Assembly: GCF_001654865.1 (NCBI RefSeq)
Contig: NZ_LXEO01000054.1
Span: 1 to 48,065 of the forward strand
Length of the DNA stretch: 48,065 nucleotides
Origin: Buttiauxella noackiae ATCC 51607
GTDB lineage: Bacteria; Pseudomonadota; Gammaproteobacteria; Enterobacterales; Enterobacteriaceae
Reading direction: 5' to 3'
Shown here: one piece after another, positions 10,351-19,029 of the stretch
How positions within the stretch are numbered: the stretch's first letter is position 1
How the letters are laid out: every line of letters begins with the position of its first letter
Notes under the pieces: model-generated
The model's database searches: none
The model's input: only the letters and a program-made list of their open reading frames with translations
What the model was told of the DNA's origin: nothing
Translations under genes and position numbers: made by a program

Positions 10351-10401
10351 TTATAGTTTCCTGGCGGCAAAAAACGTTGCTGCAACAGGTTATTTGTGGA
10401 T

Positions 10402-10427
10402 AAAAAAGCCCATCAAAGGATGGGCCA
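10402..10427 (-). terminator. glnA intrinsic terminator
   Basis: Read on the minus strand, GCCCATCC-TTTG-ATGGGC folds into a stem (10408-10425) followed by six Ts (10406-10401). It ends most glnA transcripts before glnL. It would also be the 3' end of a GlnZ-type RNA released from the glnA 3'UTR. Confidence 0.88.
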
Positions 10428-10500
10428 AAAGTTTCCACGGCAACTAAATCTCCGCGCCTTTCACGTTGCTGCTGCGTTAGCTTCGCTCATTCACCCGAAT
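10402..10500 (-). ncRNA. Possible GlnZ-type 3'UTR small RNA
   Basis: In E. coli and Salmonella the glnA 3'UTR is processed to the Hfq-bound RNA GlnZ. The glnA 3'UTR here is about 150-180 nt and ends in a strong terminator with a U-rich tail, as required. I do not recognise the seed, and part of the UTR is an ERIC element, so the 5' end and even existence are inferred from synteny only. Confidence 0.35.
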
Positions 10501-10566
10501 CACTTACTTGAGTAAGTGATTCGGGATTCATTCTCTTGCCGGCTTGCTGCAACGCGAAATTCGCTG
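10455..10566 (-). repeat. ERIC element in the glnA 3'UTR
   Basis: Read on the minus strand, the segment aligns with the ERIC consensus from the GTTGCAG...GGCAAG...GTGAATCCC arm through CTTAC...AAGTAAGTGA...GGGTGA...GAGCG to AGC-AACGCA. The core is a long palindrome (ACCCGAATCACTTACT around 10492-10507 with AGTAAGTGATTCGGG at 10511-10525). The ends are degenerate. It lies wholly inside the transcribed region between the glnA stop and the glnA terminator. Confidence 0.75.
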
Positions 10567-10580
10567 AGTTTTTATAGCGA

Positions 10581-11990
10581 TTAAACGCTGTAGTACAGCT
10601 CAAACTCAACTGGGTGCGGAGTCATACGCACACGGTCGTTTTCTTCCATACGCAGTGCGATGTAAGCATCGATAGCTTCATCAGTGAACACGCCACCCGC
10701 AGTCAGGAACTCGCGGTCTTCGTTCAGGCAGCTCAGTGCTTCTTCCAGAGAGCCAGCAACTTGTGGGATCTCTTTCGCTTCTTCCGGCGGCAAGTCGTAC
10801 AGGTTTTTGTCCATTGCTTCGCCCGGATGGATTTTGTTCTTGATACCATCTAGACCAGCCATCAGCAGTGCTGCGAAGCACAGGTACGGGTTAGCCGCTG
10901 GGTCCGGGAAACGCACTTCGATACGACGTGCTTTCGGAGACGCAACTACTGGGATACGGATTGAAGCAGAACGGTTAGCTGCAGAGTAAGCCAGCATTAC
11001 TGGAGCTTCGTAACCCGGGACCAGACGCTTGTAGGAGTTGGTGGTTGGGTTAGCAAGGGCGTTGATAGCTTTAGCGTGTTTGATAACGCCGCCGATGTAA
11101 TACAGCGCTTGCTCAGACAGGCCCGCATATTTGTCACCAGCGAACAGGTTTACACCGTTCTTAGCCAGGGACATATGGCAGTGCATACCAGAACCGTTAT
11201 CGCCAAACATTGGTTTAGGCATAAAGGTCGCTGTTTTGCCGTAAGCATGGGCAACGTTGTGAACGACATATTTGTAGATCTGAATTTCATCTGCTTTTTT
11301 AGTCATGGTGTTGAAGCGGGTAGCCACTTCGTTCTGACCAGCAGTTGCAACTTCATGGTGGTGAGCTTCAACAACCAGGCCCATTTGCTCCATAGTCAGA
11401 CACATTGCAGAACGCAGGTCCTGAGAGGAGTCAACCGGAGGAACTGGGAAGTAACCACCTTTAACTGCAGGACGGTGGCCTTTGTTGCCGCCTTCGTATT
11501 TGGTGCCGGTGTTCCATGCGCCTTCGATATCATCGATAGCAACGTGAGAACCGGAAATAGAGCTACCGAAACGAACGTCGTCGAACAGGAAGAACTCTGG
11601 CTCTGGCCCGAACAGAACGGTATCGGCGATACCAGTAGAACGCAGGTAGTCTTCAGCACGCTTGGAAATGGAGCGCGGGTCGCGGTCATAACCCTGCATG
11701 GTGCCTGGCTCAAGAATGTCGCAACGAATGATCAGCGTAGAATCAGCGAAGAACGGGTCAATGACAGCAGTAGAAGCATCTGGCATCAGAACCATGTCTG
11801 ACTCGTTGATGCCTTTCCAGCCACCAATTGAAGAGCCATCAAACATTTTGCCTTCTTCGAAGAAGTCAGCAGTAACCTGATGAGCAGGGATAGTGACGTG
11901 CTGTTCTTTACCTTTGGTGTCAGTGAAGCGCAGATCAACAAACTTCACTTCGTGTTCATTCAGCATCGTCAAAACGTGTTCAGCGGACAT
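10581..11990 (-). CDS. glnA: Glutamine synthetase
   Basis: Type I glutamine synthetase, 469 residues, which makes glutamine from glutamate, ammonia and ATP as a dodecamer. It has the N-terminal beta-grasp [16 protein letters not shown], the catalytic EVEVR-class motif RRIEVRFPD, the nucleotide-binding region with NGSGMHCH, and the adenylylation site [10 protein letters not shown] (Tyr about 398), showing control by GlnE. GGGAGAG precedes the ATG. It is transcribed from a sigma-54 promoter with NtrC sites upstream and is followed by a terminator before glnL. Confidence 0.99.
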   Translation of the reverse strand: MSAEHVLTMLNEHEVKFVDLRFTDTKGKEQHVTIPAHQVTADFFEEGKMFDGSSIGGWKGINESDMVLMPDASTAVIDPFFADSTLIIRCDILEPGTMQGYDRDPRSISKRAEDYLRSTGIADTVLFGPEPEFFLFDDVRFGSSISGSHVAIDDIEGAWNTGTKYEGGNKGHRPAVKGGYFPVPPVDSSQDLRSAMCLTMEQMGLVVEAHHHEVATAGQNEVATRFNTMTKKADEIQIYKYVVHNVAHAYGKTATFMPKPMFGDNGSGMHCHMSLAKNGVNLFAGDKYAGLSEQALYYIGGVIKHAKAINALANPTTNSYKRLVPGYEAPVMLAYSAANRSASIRIPVVASPKARRIEVRFPDPAANPYLCFAALLMAGLDGIKNKIHPGEAMDKNLYDLPPEEAKEIPQVAGSLEEALSCLNEDREFLTAGGVFTDEAIDAYIALRMEENDRVRMTPHPVEFELYYSV

Positions 11991-12045
11991 ACTTAACTCT
12001 CCCGGATTTGGTCATTGAATTGGCTTGTTGCCCTGAAATGATTAA

Positions 12046-12061
12046 AGCGAAATCTGTGCCA
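12046..12061 (-). promoter_or_regulatory. glnAp2 sigma-54 promoter
   Basis: On the minus strand TGGCACAGATTTCGCT matches the -24/-12 consensus TGGCAC-N5-TTGCA and is identical to E. coli glnAp2 as I recall it. The inferred +1 is near 12035, 45 nt upstream of the glnA ATG. Confidence 0.93.
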
Positions 12062-12095
12062 ACTTTTAAATTACCCCAAAAAGGCGCTATCATGC

Positions 12096-12107
12096 GCACT
12101 ATAGTGC
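12096..12107. promoter_or_regulatory. Low-affinity NtrC site, glnA promoter
   Basis: GCACTATAGTGC is a perfect 12-bp palindrome centred about 66 bp upstream of the glnAp2 start. This is where the weaker governor sites lie in E. coli. Confidence 0.6.
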
Positions 12108-12134
12108 AAAAGGGCTGCACCACGATGGATAGTT

Positions 12135-12151
12135 TGCACCAATGTAGTGCT
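12135..12151. promoter_or_regulatory. NtrC enhancer site 2, glnA promoter
   Basis: TGCACCAATGTAGTGCT matches the NtrC palindrome and is centred about 108 bp upstream of the glnAp2 start, the spacing of the second strong enhancer in E. coli. Confidence 0.85.
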
Positions 12152-12166
12152 TCAGTCTGAGATTTG

Positions 12167-12183
12167 AGCACCATATTGGTGCA
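12167..12183. promoter_or_regulatory. NtrC enhancer site 1, glnA promoter
   Basis: AGCACCATATTGGTGCA is a near-perfect NtrC palindrome (TGCACCAnnnTGGTGCA) centred about 140 bp upstream of the glnAp2 start. In E. coli this site overlaps the sigma-70 promoter glnAp1, which it represses. Confidence 0.88.
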
Positions 12184-12211
12184 ATTTTCGTTGTGGCTCC
12201 CTTTTTTGCTC

Positions 12212-12227
12212 CGTGAAAGCGATCACA
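12212..12227. promoter_or_regulatory. CRP site between glnA and typA
   Basis: CGTGAAAGCGATCACA fits the CRP consensus TGTGA-N6-TCACA at 9 of 10 positions. In E. coli CRP acts at glnAp1 in this region. It could also affect typA, which is divergent. Confidence 0.6.
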
Positions 12228-12333
12228 AACCATTACTTTTTACATTGTTTGTAAAAGTTCTTTGTGATCCTGTTATGTCCTTCGATTAATACGTGTACAA
12301 TAACGCGCTATTTCTAATGCCTGAGGCAAAGTT

Positions 12334-14160
12334 GTGATCGAAAATCTGCGTAATATCGCCATCATCGCGCACGTTGACCATGGTAAAACTACCCTGGTTG
12401 ATAAGCTGCTGCAGCAATCTGGTACTTTCAGTAACGAGCGTGCTGAAGCCACTGAACGCGTGATGGACTCCAACGATTTGGAGAAAGAGCGTGGGATTAC
12501 CATCCTCGCTAAAAACACCGCTATCAAATGGAATGACTACCGTATCAACATCGTTGATACCCCTGGGCACGCCGACTTCGGTGGTGAAGTTGAACGTGTA
12601 ATGTCCATGGTAGACTCCGTTCTGCTGGTCGTTGACGCAATGGATGGCCCAATGCCGCAGACGCGCTTCGTAACCAAAAAGGCATTTGCCCATGGTTTGA
12701 AGCCGATTGTTGTTATCAACAAAGTTGACCGTCCTGGCGCGCGTCCTGACTGGGTTGTTGATCAGGTCTTCGACCTGTTCGTAAACCTCGACGCAACCGA
12801 CGAGCAGCTCGATTTCCCAATCATCTATGCATCAGCATTGATGGGTATCGCAGGTAACGATCACAGCGATATGGCGGAAGACATGACCCCGCTGTACCAG
12901 GCGATCGTTGACCACGTTAAAGCACCAGACGTTGACTCTGATGGTCCGTTCCAGATGCAAATCTCCCAGCTTGATTACAACAACTATGTTGGCGTTATCG
13001 GCATCGGTCGCATCAAACGCGGTAAAGTGAAGCCTAACCAGCAAATCACTATCATCGACAGCGAAGGTAAAACTCGTAACGGTAAAGTCGGTAAAGTACT
13101 GACTCACCTCGGTCTGGAGCGTATTGAATCCACCGAAGCTGAAGCCGGCGACATCATCGCGATTACCGGTCTGGGCGAGCTGAACATCTCCGACACCCTT
13201 TGCGATACGCAAAATGTTGAAGCGCTGCCAGCACTGTCTGTTGATGAACCAACTGTTACCATGTTCTTCAACGTCAACACCTCTCCGTTCTGTGGCAAAG
13301 AAGGTAAATACGTTACCTCTCGTCAGATCCTTGACCGCCTGAACAAAGAGCTGGTGCACAACGTGGCACTGCGTGTTGAAGAAACCGAAGATGCGGATGC
13401 ATTCCGTGTATCCGGTCGTGGCGAACTGCACCTGTCCGTGCTTATCGAAAACATGCGTCGTGAAGGCTTCGAACTGGCTGTGTCCCGTCCGAAAGTAATC
13501 AACCGTATGATCGATGGTCGTATGCAAGAGCCGTTCGAGAACGTGACTCTGGATATCGAAGAGCAGCACCAGGGTTCTGTAATGCAGGCGATGGGTGAGC
13601 GTAAGGGCGATGTCAAAGACATGATCCCTGACGGCAAAGGCCGTATCCGTCTGGATTACCTGATCCCAGCACGTGGCCTGATCGGCTTCCGTACTGAGTT
13701 CATGACCATGACTTCTGGTACTGGTCTGCTGTACTCCACATTCAGCCATTACGACGACGTGAAACCAGGCGAAATCGGCCAGCGTCAGAACGGCGTGCTG
13801 ATCTCTAACGGCCAGGGTAAAGCGGTTGCGTTTGCTCTGTTCGGTCTGCAGGACCGCGGTAAGTTGTTCCTGGGTCACGGTGCAGAAGTTTACGAAGGCC
13901 AGATCATCGGTATTCACAGTCGTTCTAACGACCTGACTGTAAACTGCCTGACCGGTAAGAAACTGACCAACATGCGTGCGTCCGGTACTGACGAAGCAAC
14001 GACTCTGGTTCCTGCATTGAAGATGTCTCTGGAGCAAGCTCTGGAATTCATCGATGATGACGAACTGGTAGAAGTGACTCCAACTTCCGTACGTATTCGT
14101 AAGCGTCACCTGACTGAAAACGACCGCAAACGTGCGGGCCGTGGTAGCAAAGAAGCGTAA
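12334..14160 (+). CDS. typA: Ribosome-associated GTPase BipA/TypA
   Basis: A translational GTPase of the EF-G/LepA class (608 residues, 607 in E. coli). It binds the 70S ribosome and supports 50S assembly and growth at low temperature and under stress. GTPase motifs are AHVDHGKT (12-19), DTPGHADF and NKVDRPGA. Domains II, III and V follow, and the BipA-specific C-terminal domain ends in a basic tail ([16 protein letters not shown]). The GTG start is preceded by TGAGG and matches the E. coli start ([17 protein letters not shown]). It is divergent from glnA, and an intrinsic terminator follows. In E. coli K-12 the yihL-yihW genes come next; here yihX follows directly. Confidence 0.98.
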   Translation: MIENLRNIAIIAHVDHGKTTLVDKLLQQSGTFSNERAEATERVMDSNDLEKERGITILAKNTAIKWNDYRINIVDTPGHADFGGEVERVMSMVDSVLLVVDAMDGPMPQTRFVTKKAFAHGLKPIVVINKVDRPGARPDWVVDQVFDLFVNLDATDEQLDFPIIYASALMGIAGNDHSDMAEDMTPLYQAIVDHVKAPDVDSDGPFQMQISQLDYNNYVGVIGIGRIKRGKVKPNQQITIIDSEGKTRNGKVGKVLTHLGLERIESTEAEAGDIIAITGLGELNISDTLCDTQNVEALPALSVDEPTVTMFFNVNTSPFCGKEGKYVTSRQILDRLNKELVHNVALRVEETEDADAFRVSGRGELHLSVLIENMRREGFELAVSRPKVINRMIDGRMQEPFENVTLDIEEQHQGSVMQAMGERKGDVKDMIPDGKGRIRLDYLIPARGLIGFRTEFMTMTSGTGLLYSTFSHYDDVKPGEIGQRQNGVLISNGQGKAVAFALFGLQDRGKLFLGHGAEVYEGQIIGIHSRSNDLTVNCLTGKKLTNMRASGTDEATTLVPALKMSLEQALEFIDDDELVEVTPTSVRIRKRHLTENDRKRAGRGSKEA

Positions 14161-14182
14161 GTTTCTTTCCTGCAAAGCATTG

Positions 14183-14214
14183 AAGCCCTGCCTGTTTAGG
14201 CGGGGCTTTTTTTT
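14183..14214 (+). terminator. typA intrinsic terminator
   Basis: AGCCCTGCCT and AGGCGGGGCT form a GC-rich stem with a short loop (14184-14207), followed by about eight Ts. A classic Rho-independent terminator 23 nt after typA. Confidence 0.95.
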
Positions 14215-14313
14215 GCTTAATAACTCGCAGAACCCGGATCAGTTTTTTATCAGCGATAGTCAAAGCTACCCTTTACCGCTACAGTTATTTGTCCATGCGC
14301 AAAGGAGAGGCTT

Positions 14314-14910
14314 ATGCTGTATATCTTTGATTTAGGCAACGTCATCGTTGATATCGACTTCAATCGAGTAATGGGGGTTTGGAGCGATTACAGCCGTGTC
14401 CCACTAGCGAATTTGCAGAAAAGCTTTGTAATGGGCGAGGCGTTTCAACGCCACGAGCGGGGACAAATTAGCGACGAAGAATTTGCTGCTGCGGTATGCG
14501 AAGAAATGGGAATGGCGTTGAGCTTTGATCAGTTTTCCGCCGGCTGGCAGGCTATCTTTGTTGCCTTACGCCCAGAAGTGATTGCCATCATGAACAAGCT
14601 GCGTGAGCAGGGACATCGTGTCGTTGTGCTCTCTAACACCAACCGTTTACACACTTATTTCTGGCCGGGTGAATATCCTGAAATTGCCCTGGCGGCAGAT
14701 AAAATCTATCTGTCCCAGGAAATGGGGATGCGCAAGCCCGACGCTGAGATCTATCAAAAACTCCTCGAAACAGAAGGTTTTTCAGCGAGTGAGGCGGTCT
14801 TTTTTGACGACAACGCCGATAATATTAAGGGAGCCCAACAGTTGGGTATCACCAGCATTTTGGTGACTGGAAAAGATACGATACCTGGATATTTCGCCAA
14901 AAACCTATGA
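14314..14910 (+). CDS. yihX: HAD-family glucose-1-phosphate phosphatase YihX
   Basis: A haloacid dehalogenase-like phosphatase, 198 residues. E. coli YihX hydrolyses alpha-D-glucose-1-phosphate. The nucleophile motif is FDLGNVIVD (D6), motif II is VVVLSNTN, and motif IV is [19 protein letters not shown] lies before the ATG. Its stop overlaps the yihY start by 4 nt (ATGA), so yihX-yihY-dtd form an operon. It lies directly after typA, without the sulfoquinovose genes found there in E. coli K-12. Confidence 0.96.
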   Translation: MLYIFDLGNVIVDIDFNRVMGVWSDYSRVPLANLQKSFVMGEAFQRHERGQISDEEFAAAVCEEMGMALSFDQFSAGWQAIFVALRPEVIAIMNKLREQGHRVVVLSNTNRLHTYFWPGEYPEIALAADKIYLSQEMGMRKPDAEIYQKLLETEGFSASEAVFFDDNADNIKGAQQLGITSILVTGKDTIPGYFAKNL

Positions 14911-15779
14911 TAAAAGACGTTCACCGCAAAACGAGCAAGCACCTCAGGCCATGTATCGCCTGGGGTAAATTGCTCTGGCATCGGATTGACCAGGATAATA
15001 TGACCACGCTTGCAGGTAACCTTGCTTACGTGTCATTGCTCTCACTGGTGCCTTTGGTTGCGGTAGTGTTTGCGCTATTTGCAGCGTTTCCGATGTTTGC
15101 CGACGTTAGTATTCAACTGCGGCATTTTGTTTTCTCAAATTTTCTGCCCGCGACGGGCGATATCATCCAGCGCTATATCGAACAGTTTGTTGCTAACTCC
15201 AACAAGATGACTGCTGTAGGGGCCTGTGGCCTTATCGTTACCGCACTGCTGCTGATGTATGCCGTGGATAACGCACTAAATACTATCTGGCGCAGCACGC
15301 GAACCAGGCCAAAAATTTACTCATTTGCTGTCTACTGGATGATTTTGACGCTAGGGCCGCTGCTGGCTGGTGCTAGCCTGGCGATAAGTTCGTATCTACT
15401 TTCACTGCGCTGGGTAACGGGCTTAAACAGCACGATTGATATTGTATTGCGTATCTTTCCATTGCTGCTTTCCTGGCTGTCATTCTGGATGTTGTACAGC
15501 ATCGTTCCAACCACCCGAGTTCCGGTGCGAGATGCTCTGATTGGCTCGCTGGTAGCCGCTCTTTTGTTTGAGCTTGGGAAGAAAGGTTTTGCCCTCTACA
15601 TCACTATGTTTCCTTCTTACCAATTGATTTACGGCGTGTTAGCTGTGATCCCCATTTTATTTGTCTGGGTTTATTGGACCTGGTGTATCGTGTTGCTCGG
15701 CGCCGAAATTACTGTCACTCTCGGGGATTACCGCAAACTCCGTGTCGAAGCACAGCAGGAAGAATTGGAAGAACCATGA
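14907..15779 (+). CDS. yihY: YihY (BrkB family) inner-membrane protein
   Basis: A 290-residue UPF0761/BrkB-like membrane protein with about six hydrophobic segments (for example [20 protein letters not shown] and [13 protein letters not shown] followed by [12 protein letters not shown]). It was once thought to be RNase BN, but that activity belongs to another protein. Its function is unknown. It overlaps yihX by 4 nt at its start and dtd by 4 nt at its end, so the three are translationally coupled. Confidence 0.95.
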   Translation: MIKDVHRKTSKHLRPCIAWGKLLWHRIDQDNMTTLAGNLAYVSLLSLVPLVAVVFALFAAFPMFADVSIQLRHFVFSNFLPATGDIIQRYIEQFVANSNKMTAVGACGLIVTALLLMYAVDNALNTIWRSTRTRPKIYSFAVYWMILTLGPLLAGASLAISSYLLSLRWVTGLNSTIDIVLRIFPLLLSWLSFWMLYSIVPTTRVPVRDALIGSLVAALLFELGKKGFALYITMFPSYQLIYGVLAVIPILFVWVYWTWCIVLLGAEITVTLGDYRKLRVEAQQEELEEP

Positions 15780-16213
15780 TTGCATTAATACAGCGTGTCA
15801 CCCACGCTTGCGTCACCGTGGACGGTGTCGTTACGGGTGAAATTGGCCCGGGACTTTTAGTGTTATTGGGTGTCGAAAAAGAAGATAACGAACAGAAAGC
15901 GAATCGCCTTTGCGAACGGGTTTTGGGTTACCGCATTTTTGGCGATGAAAACGACAAAATGAATCTGAACGTTCAACAAGCTGGTGGCAGCGTGCTGGTG
16001 GTGTCGCAGTTTACCCTCGCCGCTGATACCGAACGCGGTATGCGCCCGAGCTTTTCTTGTGGCGCGGCACCTCAGCTTGCTGAAGAGTTATATGAATACT
16101 TTGTTCAACGTTGTCGACAGCAGGGCATTGTTGCCGAAACAGGGCGCTTTGCTGCCGACATGAAAGTCAGCCTGACCAATGATGGCCCGGTGACGTTTTG
16201 GTTACAGGTCTGA
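15776..16213 (+). CDS. dtd: D-aminoacyl-tRNA deacylase
   Basis: A 145-residue DTD enzyme, the same length as in E. coli, that removes D-amino acids (and glycine) mischarged on tRNA. The two signature motifs are SQFTLAADT (about residue 77 on) and NDGPVTFWL with the Gly-Pro near the C-terminus. The ATG at 15776 overlaps the yihY stop as ATGA. A longer upstream frame exists but overlaps yihY and is not conserved. Confidence 0.98.
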   Translation: MIALIQRVTHACVTVDGVVTGEIGPGLLVLLGVEKEDNEQKANRLCERVLGYRIFGDENDKMNLNVQQAGGSVLVVSQFTLAADTERGMRPSFSCGAAPQLAEELYEYFVQRCRQQGIVAETGRFAADMKVSLTNDGPVTFWLQV

Positions 16214-16257
16214 ATTCGCAGCCTTTACGGTCCCGCGTAACAAGAGAGAGTACATGT

Positions 16258-17199
16258 ATGTATCACCTTCGCGTACCGCAAACCGAAGAAGAGCTTGAGC
16301 TCTATTACCAGTTTCGCTGGGAGATGCTACGTAAGCCGTTGCATCAACCCAAAGGCTCCGAACGCGATGCCTGGGATGCCTTAGCTCATCACCAAATGGT
16401 GGTGGATGAAGAGGGTAACCCGGTTGCAATTGGCCGTTTGTACATCAATGCTGATAACGAAGCAGCGATCCGCTTTATGGCCGTTCATCCATCAGTGCAG
16501 GATAAAGGCTTGGGTACGCTGGTGGCGATGACGCTGGAATCTGTTGCGCGCCAGGAAGGGGTTAAACGTGTGGTATGTAGCGCACGTGAAGATGCCGTCG
16601 AGTTTTTTGCCAAACTCGGTTTTGAGAACCAGGGTGAAATCACCACCCCTTCCACTACCCCTATTCGTCACTTTTTAATGATTAAACCGGTCGCCTCGCT
16701 GGATGATATTCTTCATCGCGCCGACTGGTGCGGGCAGTTACAACAGGCGTGGTACGAACACATTCCGCTTAGCGAGAAGATGGGCGTGCGCATCCTGCAA
16801 TATACCGGGCAGAAATTCATCACGACGATGCCTGAGGCGGGCAATCAAAATCCTCACCAGACGTTATTCGCAGGCAGCCTGTTTTCACTGGCAACGCTCA
16901 CCGGCTGGGGGCTGATTTGGTTGATGCTGCGTGAGCGTCACCTGGGCGGCACGATTATTCTTGCCGATGCGCATATTCGATATAGCAGCCCTATCACCGG
17001 AAGACCGGGAGCGATTGCTGACTTAGGCTCTTTGAGCGGTGATCTGGACCGTCTGGCGCGTGGCCGTAAAGCTCGTGTTGCACTGCAAGTTGAGCTCTAC
17101 GGTGATGATAAGCAAGGTGCTGTTTTTGAAGGTGTGTATCTGGTGTTGCCAGCTAAACCTTTTGGGCCGCTTGAAGAAGGCGGCAATGAAGAAGAATAG
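16258..17199 (+). CDS. fabY: FabY/YiiD, GNAT-hotdog fusion of fatty acid synthesis initiation
   Basis: A two-domain protein linked in E. coli to initiation of fatty acid synthesis (acetyl transfer supporting acetoacetyl-ACP formation). The N-terminal GNAT domain (about 1-150) has [18 protein letters not shown] as its acetyl-CoA motif. The C-terminal YiiD_C hotdog domain (about 165-310) starts around [11 protein letters not shown] and includes [22 protein letters not shown] start at the ATG at 16258 after AAGAGAGAG. An open frame back to a TTG at 16198 overlaps dtd, and the E. coli annotation includes about 16 extra residues with some similarity, so the start is uncertain. Its stop faces yicH across 22 bp. 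Confidence 0.92.
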   Translation: MYHLRVPQTEEELELYYQFRWEMLRKPLHQPKGSERDAWDALAHHQMVVDEEGNPVAIGRLYINADNEAAIRFMAVHPSVQDKGLGTLVAMTLESVARQEGVKRVVCSAREDAVEFFAKLGFENQGEITTPSTTPIRHFLMIKPVASLDDILHRADWCGQLQQAWYEHIPLSEKMGVRILQYTGQKFITTMPEAGNQNPHQTLFAGSLFSLATLTGWGLIWLMLRERHLGGTIILADAHIRYSSPITGRPGAIADLGSLSGDLDRLARGRKARVALQVELYGDDKQGAVFEGVYLVLPAKPFGPLEEGGNEEE

Positions 17200-17213
17200 T
17201 TGAAGAGTAACAG

Positions 17214-17233
17214 CCCGGCGCTTATGCGCCGGG
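17214..17233. terminator. Hairpin at the fabY/yicH convergent junction
   Basis: CCCGGCGC-TTAT-GCGCCGGG is a perfect 8-bp GC stem that spans the yicH stop codon, 14 nt after the fabY stop. There is no T-run on either strand. It may act as a weak bidirectional terminator or protect 3' ends. Confidence 0.5.
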
Positions 17234-18904
17234 TACTTCCCCATTCTGCATGGTTTGCTGTACTTGTTTTCCATCGGCGCTTGTCGCCTGTAATGTTCCA
17301 TTCACCGTGGGTTTCAGTGGTGTTTGAGCTGCAAGGTTACCGCTTACTGAAAGCTGCAAATTGCCGTTGCCTTCCAGCGGCAAGGGAGGCCATCCCCATT
17401 GTTGCAACACGTTGACTGGTATCGAGCGCCCGCGAAGATTCATTGCTGCATTGCGTTGCGGAGCTTGTGAGATAGCGCCAGTTGCTTCCAGCATCCCTTC
17501 ACCCGCAAAAGCACTCAGTTCGGTAATAGATATCTGGCTGTCGGTAGCATTCAGTGAAATGGATGGGCGGCGAACATCCACACGGTTAAACGTGGCGGCC
17601 GCGGCGTTCAGCGTGGCGTTACCACTCCATATTCCCCACTGGCTATTGCGCACCACTTCGAGATTGTTCGCCGTGCCATCTAAGGCGGTGAGCTGGAACG
17701 GGAAGGCGGGATCAATATCGATGATCAAATTACGGTTTGCCGAAAGCTTTTTAATCGTGACTGAATTCAGCCATTCCGGTAAAGGCTCTATCCAACGGGT
17801 TTTCCAGTCAGCAGGCAGTGTGTATTCAAGTCCGGCAAAAACCAACTCATCGAGTGCCAGTTTTTTTTCATTGCGCAGCCATATGCCAGAGGTGCGAACC
17901 ATGCCTCTTTCCCAGCGGGAAGTGAACTGACGTATCACTGCGGTTTGCGGGTTAAAATCGATATTTACGATCGGGTCATTTAGCTGCAACGCACCAATAA
18001 TAAAATCACTGGCATTCATCGATAAACGCCCGTCATCGCTTTGCCAGCCACCTTTTGCCAGCGTCAGGTTGCGCAAACTTAGATCTAAATCGGTTATCGC
18101 CCAATCTTTGCCTTCCATACGCGCATCTGTCACCTCGAGGCTATCGATTTTCAATGAAGGGACAGAGCCAAGAGGGGCCAGGAAATCGGTAATGGATTTA
18201 TTAGTTTGTAGGCGGATATCGTTGAGCCGTAAGCTGCCAATCTGCCATGAGCCATCGGCAAGACGGTTTGCATTACCGGTGAGCGAGCCACGTGCAATGT
18301 CTGCACCGATAGTTGAGAGCGTCACCTGTTCGTTATTAATCGCACCTTGCAACAAGACGTTGGTAGCCGGTACTCCGTTAAGTGTCATGGAACCGGCGCT
18401 AAATTGAATATCAGCAGTATTACCCAGCACCTTACCTTGCTGTGGCTGCCAGGGTTTTACGCCTCCGTTGACGCGTTGAGCGTGCAGGTCCCACCCAGTA
18501 TTGGGGCTATTGATTGCCATATCGCTCAATTGCAGCATATCGGACTGGAAGGGTAGCGGGGCAGCATTGGGGCTGATATTTAGCGTTCCGTTTTGCAGCA
18601 CAATCGCATCGACGTGCAAAGGCTGCGAAAACTGACGTGAGCTCAGACCAATATCGATATTTTGCGCCACCAGTGTTGCTGGCTGGCCTTTGCGGCCGAA
18701 AGTGACGTTTTTCAGCGAGACATGAGTGGGCGATGCCCACTGGTGGTCGATCACTTCAAAAGAGAAATTGTAATCACTCTTTTCGTTGACCCAACTACTG
18801 ATCTGGGATGCTCCCCAACGAGTTTGAAGTAATAAATAAGCGGCTATGAGTGCCACTATTATGACAACCAATAAAGCTATGATCAGCTTTCCTAGAAATT
18901 TCAT
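17222..18904 (-). CDS. yicH: AsmA-family protein YicH
   Basis: A 560-residue AsmA-like protein (569 in E. coli) of the inner membrane with a large periplasmic beta-rich part. Related AsmA-like proteins are thought to move phospholipids to the outer membrane; YicH is one of the less characterised members. It has one N-terminal membrane segment (about residues 5-26) followed by LQTRWGASQISSWV, then repetitive beta-strand sequence. I start at the ATG at 18904 (MKFLGK), matching E. coli MKFIGK; an ATG at 18919 would add MGWKT. Adjacent to fabY in this genome but not in E. coli. Confidence 0.92.
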   Translation of the reverse strand: MKFLGKLIIALLVVIIVALIAAYLLLQTRWGASQISSWVNEKSDYNFSFEVIDHQWASPTHVSLKNVTFGRKGQPATLVAQNIDIGLSSRQFSQPLHVDAIVLQNGTLNISPNAAPLPFQSDMLQLSDMAINSPNTGWDLHAQRVNGGVKPWQPQQGKVLGNTADIQFSAGSMTLNGVPATNVLLQGAINNEQVTLSTIGADIARGSLTGNANRLADGSWQIGSLRLNDIRLQTNKSITDFLAPLGSVPSLKIDSLEVTDARMEGKDWAITDLDLSLRNLTLAKGGWQSDDGRLSMNASDFIIGALQLNDPIVNIDFNPQTAVIRQFTSRWERGMVRTSGIWLRNEKKLALDELVFAGLEYTLPADWKTRWIEPLPEWLNSVTIKKLSANRNLIIDIDPAFPFQLTALDGTANNLEVVRNSQWGIWSGNATLNAAAATFNRVDVRRPSISLNATDSQISITELSAFAGEGMLEATGAISQAPQRNAAMNLRGRSIPVNVLQQWGWPPLPLEGNGNLQLSVSGNLAAQTPLKPTVNGTLQATSADGKQVQQTMQNGEVPGA

Positions 18905-18990
18905 TGTCTTCCATCCCATGAAGTTTCGGTAAGGGTGTTATGCCCCATTTACCGTTATAGCTCAAGGATGGGATTGTCAGGAGGGGTAAC

Positions 18991-19021
18991 ACGCGCTGGC
19001 GCGAACAAATCACCAGCGCGT
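18991..19021. terminator. Inverted repeat between yicH and xanP
   Basis: ACGCGCTGG and CCAGCGCGT form a perfect 9-bp stem around a 13-nt loop just 3' of xanP. There is no T-run, so it is a stabilising hairpin or weak terminator. Confidence 0.4.
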
Positions 19022-19029
19022 GAAGTACA

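Noticed and set aside
11076-11801. A 241-codon open frame antisense to glnA
   Set aside because: A shadow of strong codon bias in glnA; no start signals and no recognisable domain.
12832-14175. A 447-codon open frame antisense to typA
   Set aside because: It mirrors typA almost exactly, is rich in His, Phe, Thr and Gln as expected from reading a biased gene backwards, has no ribosome-binding site and resembles no family I know.
15980-16001. Two Chi sequences (GCTGGTGG) 14 bp apart in dtd, and others in polA, engB, hemN and rph
   Set aside because: Chi is over-represented in enterobacterial coding DNA, and this frequency in 48 kb is ordinary.
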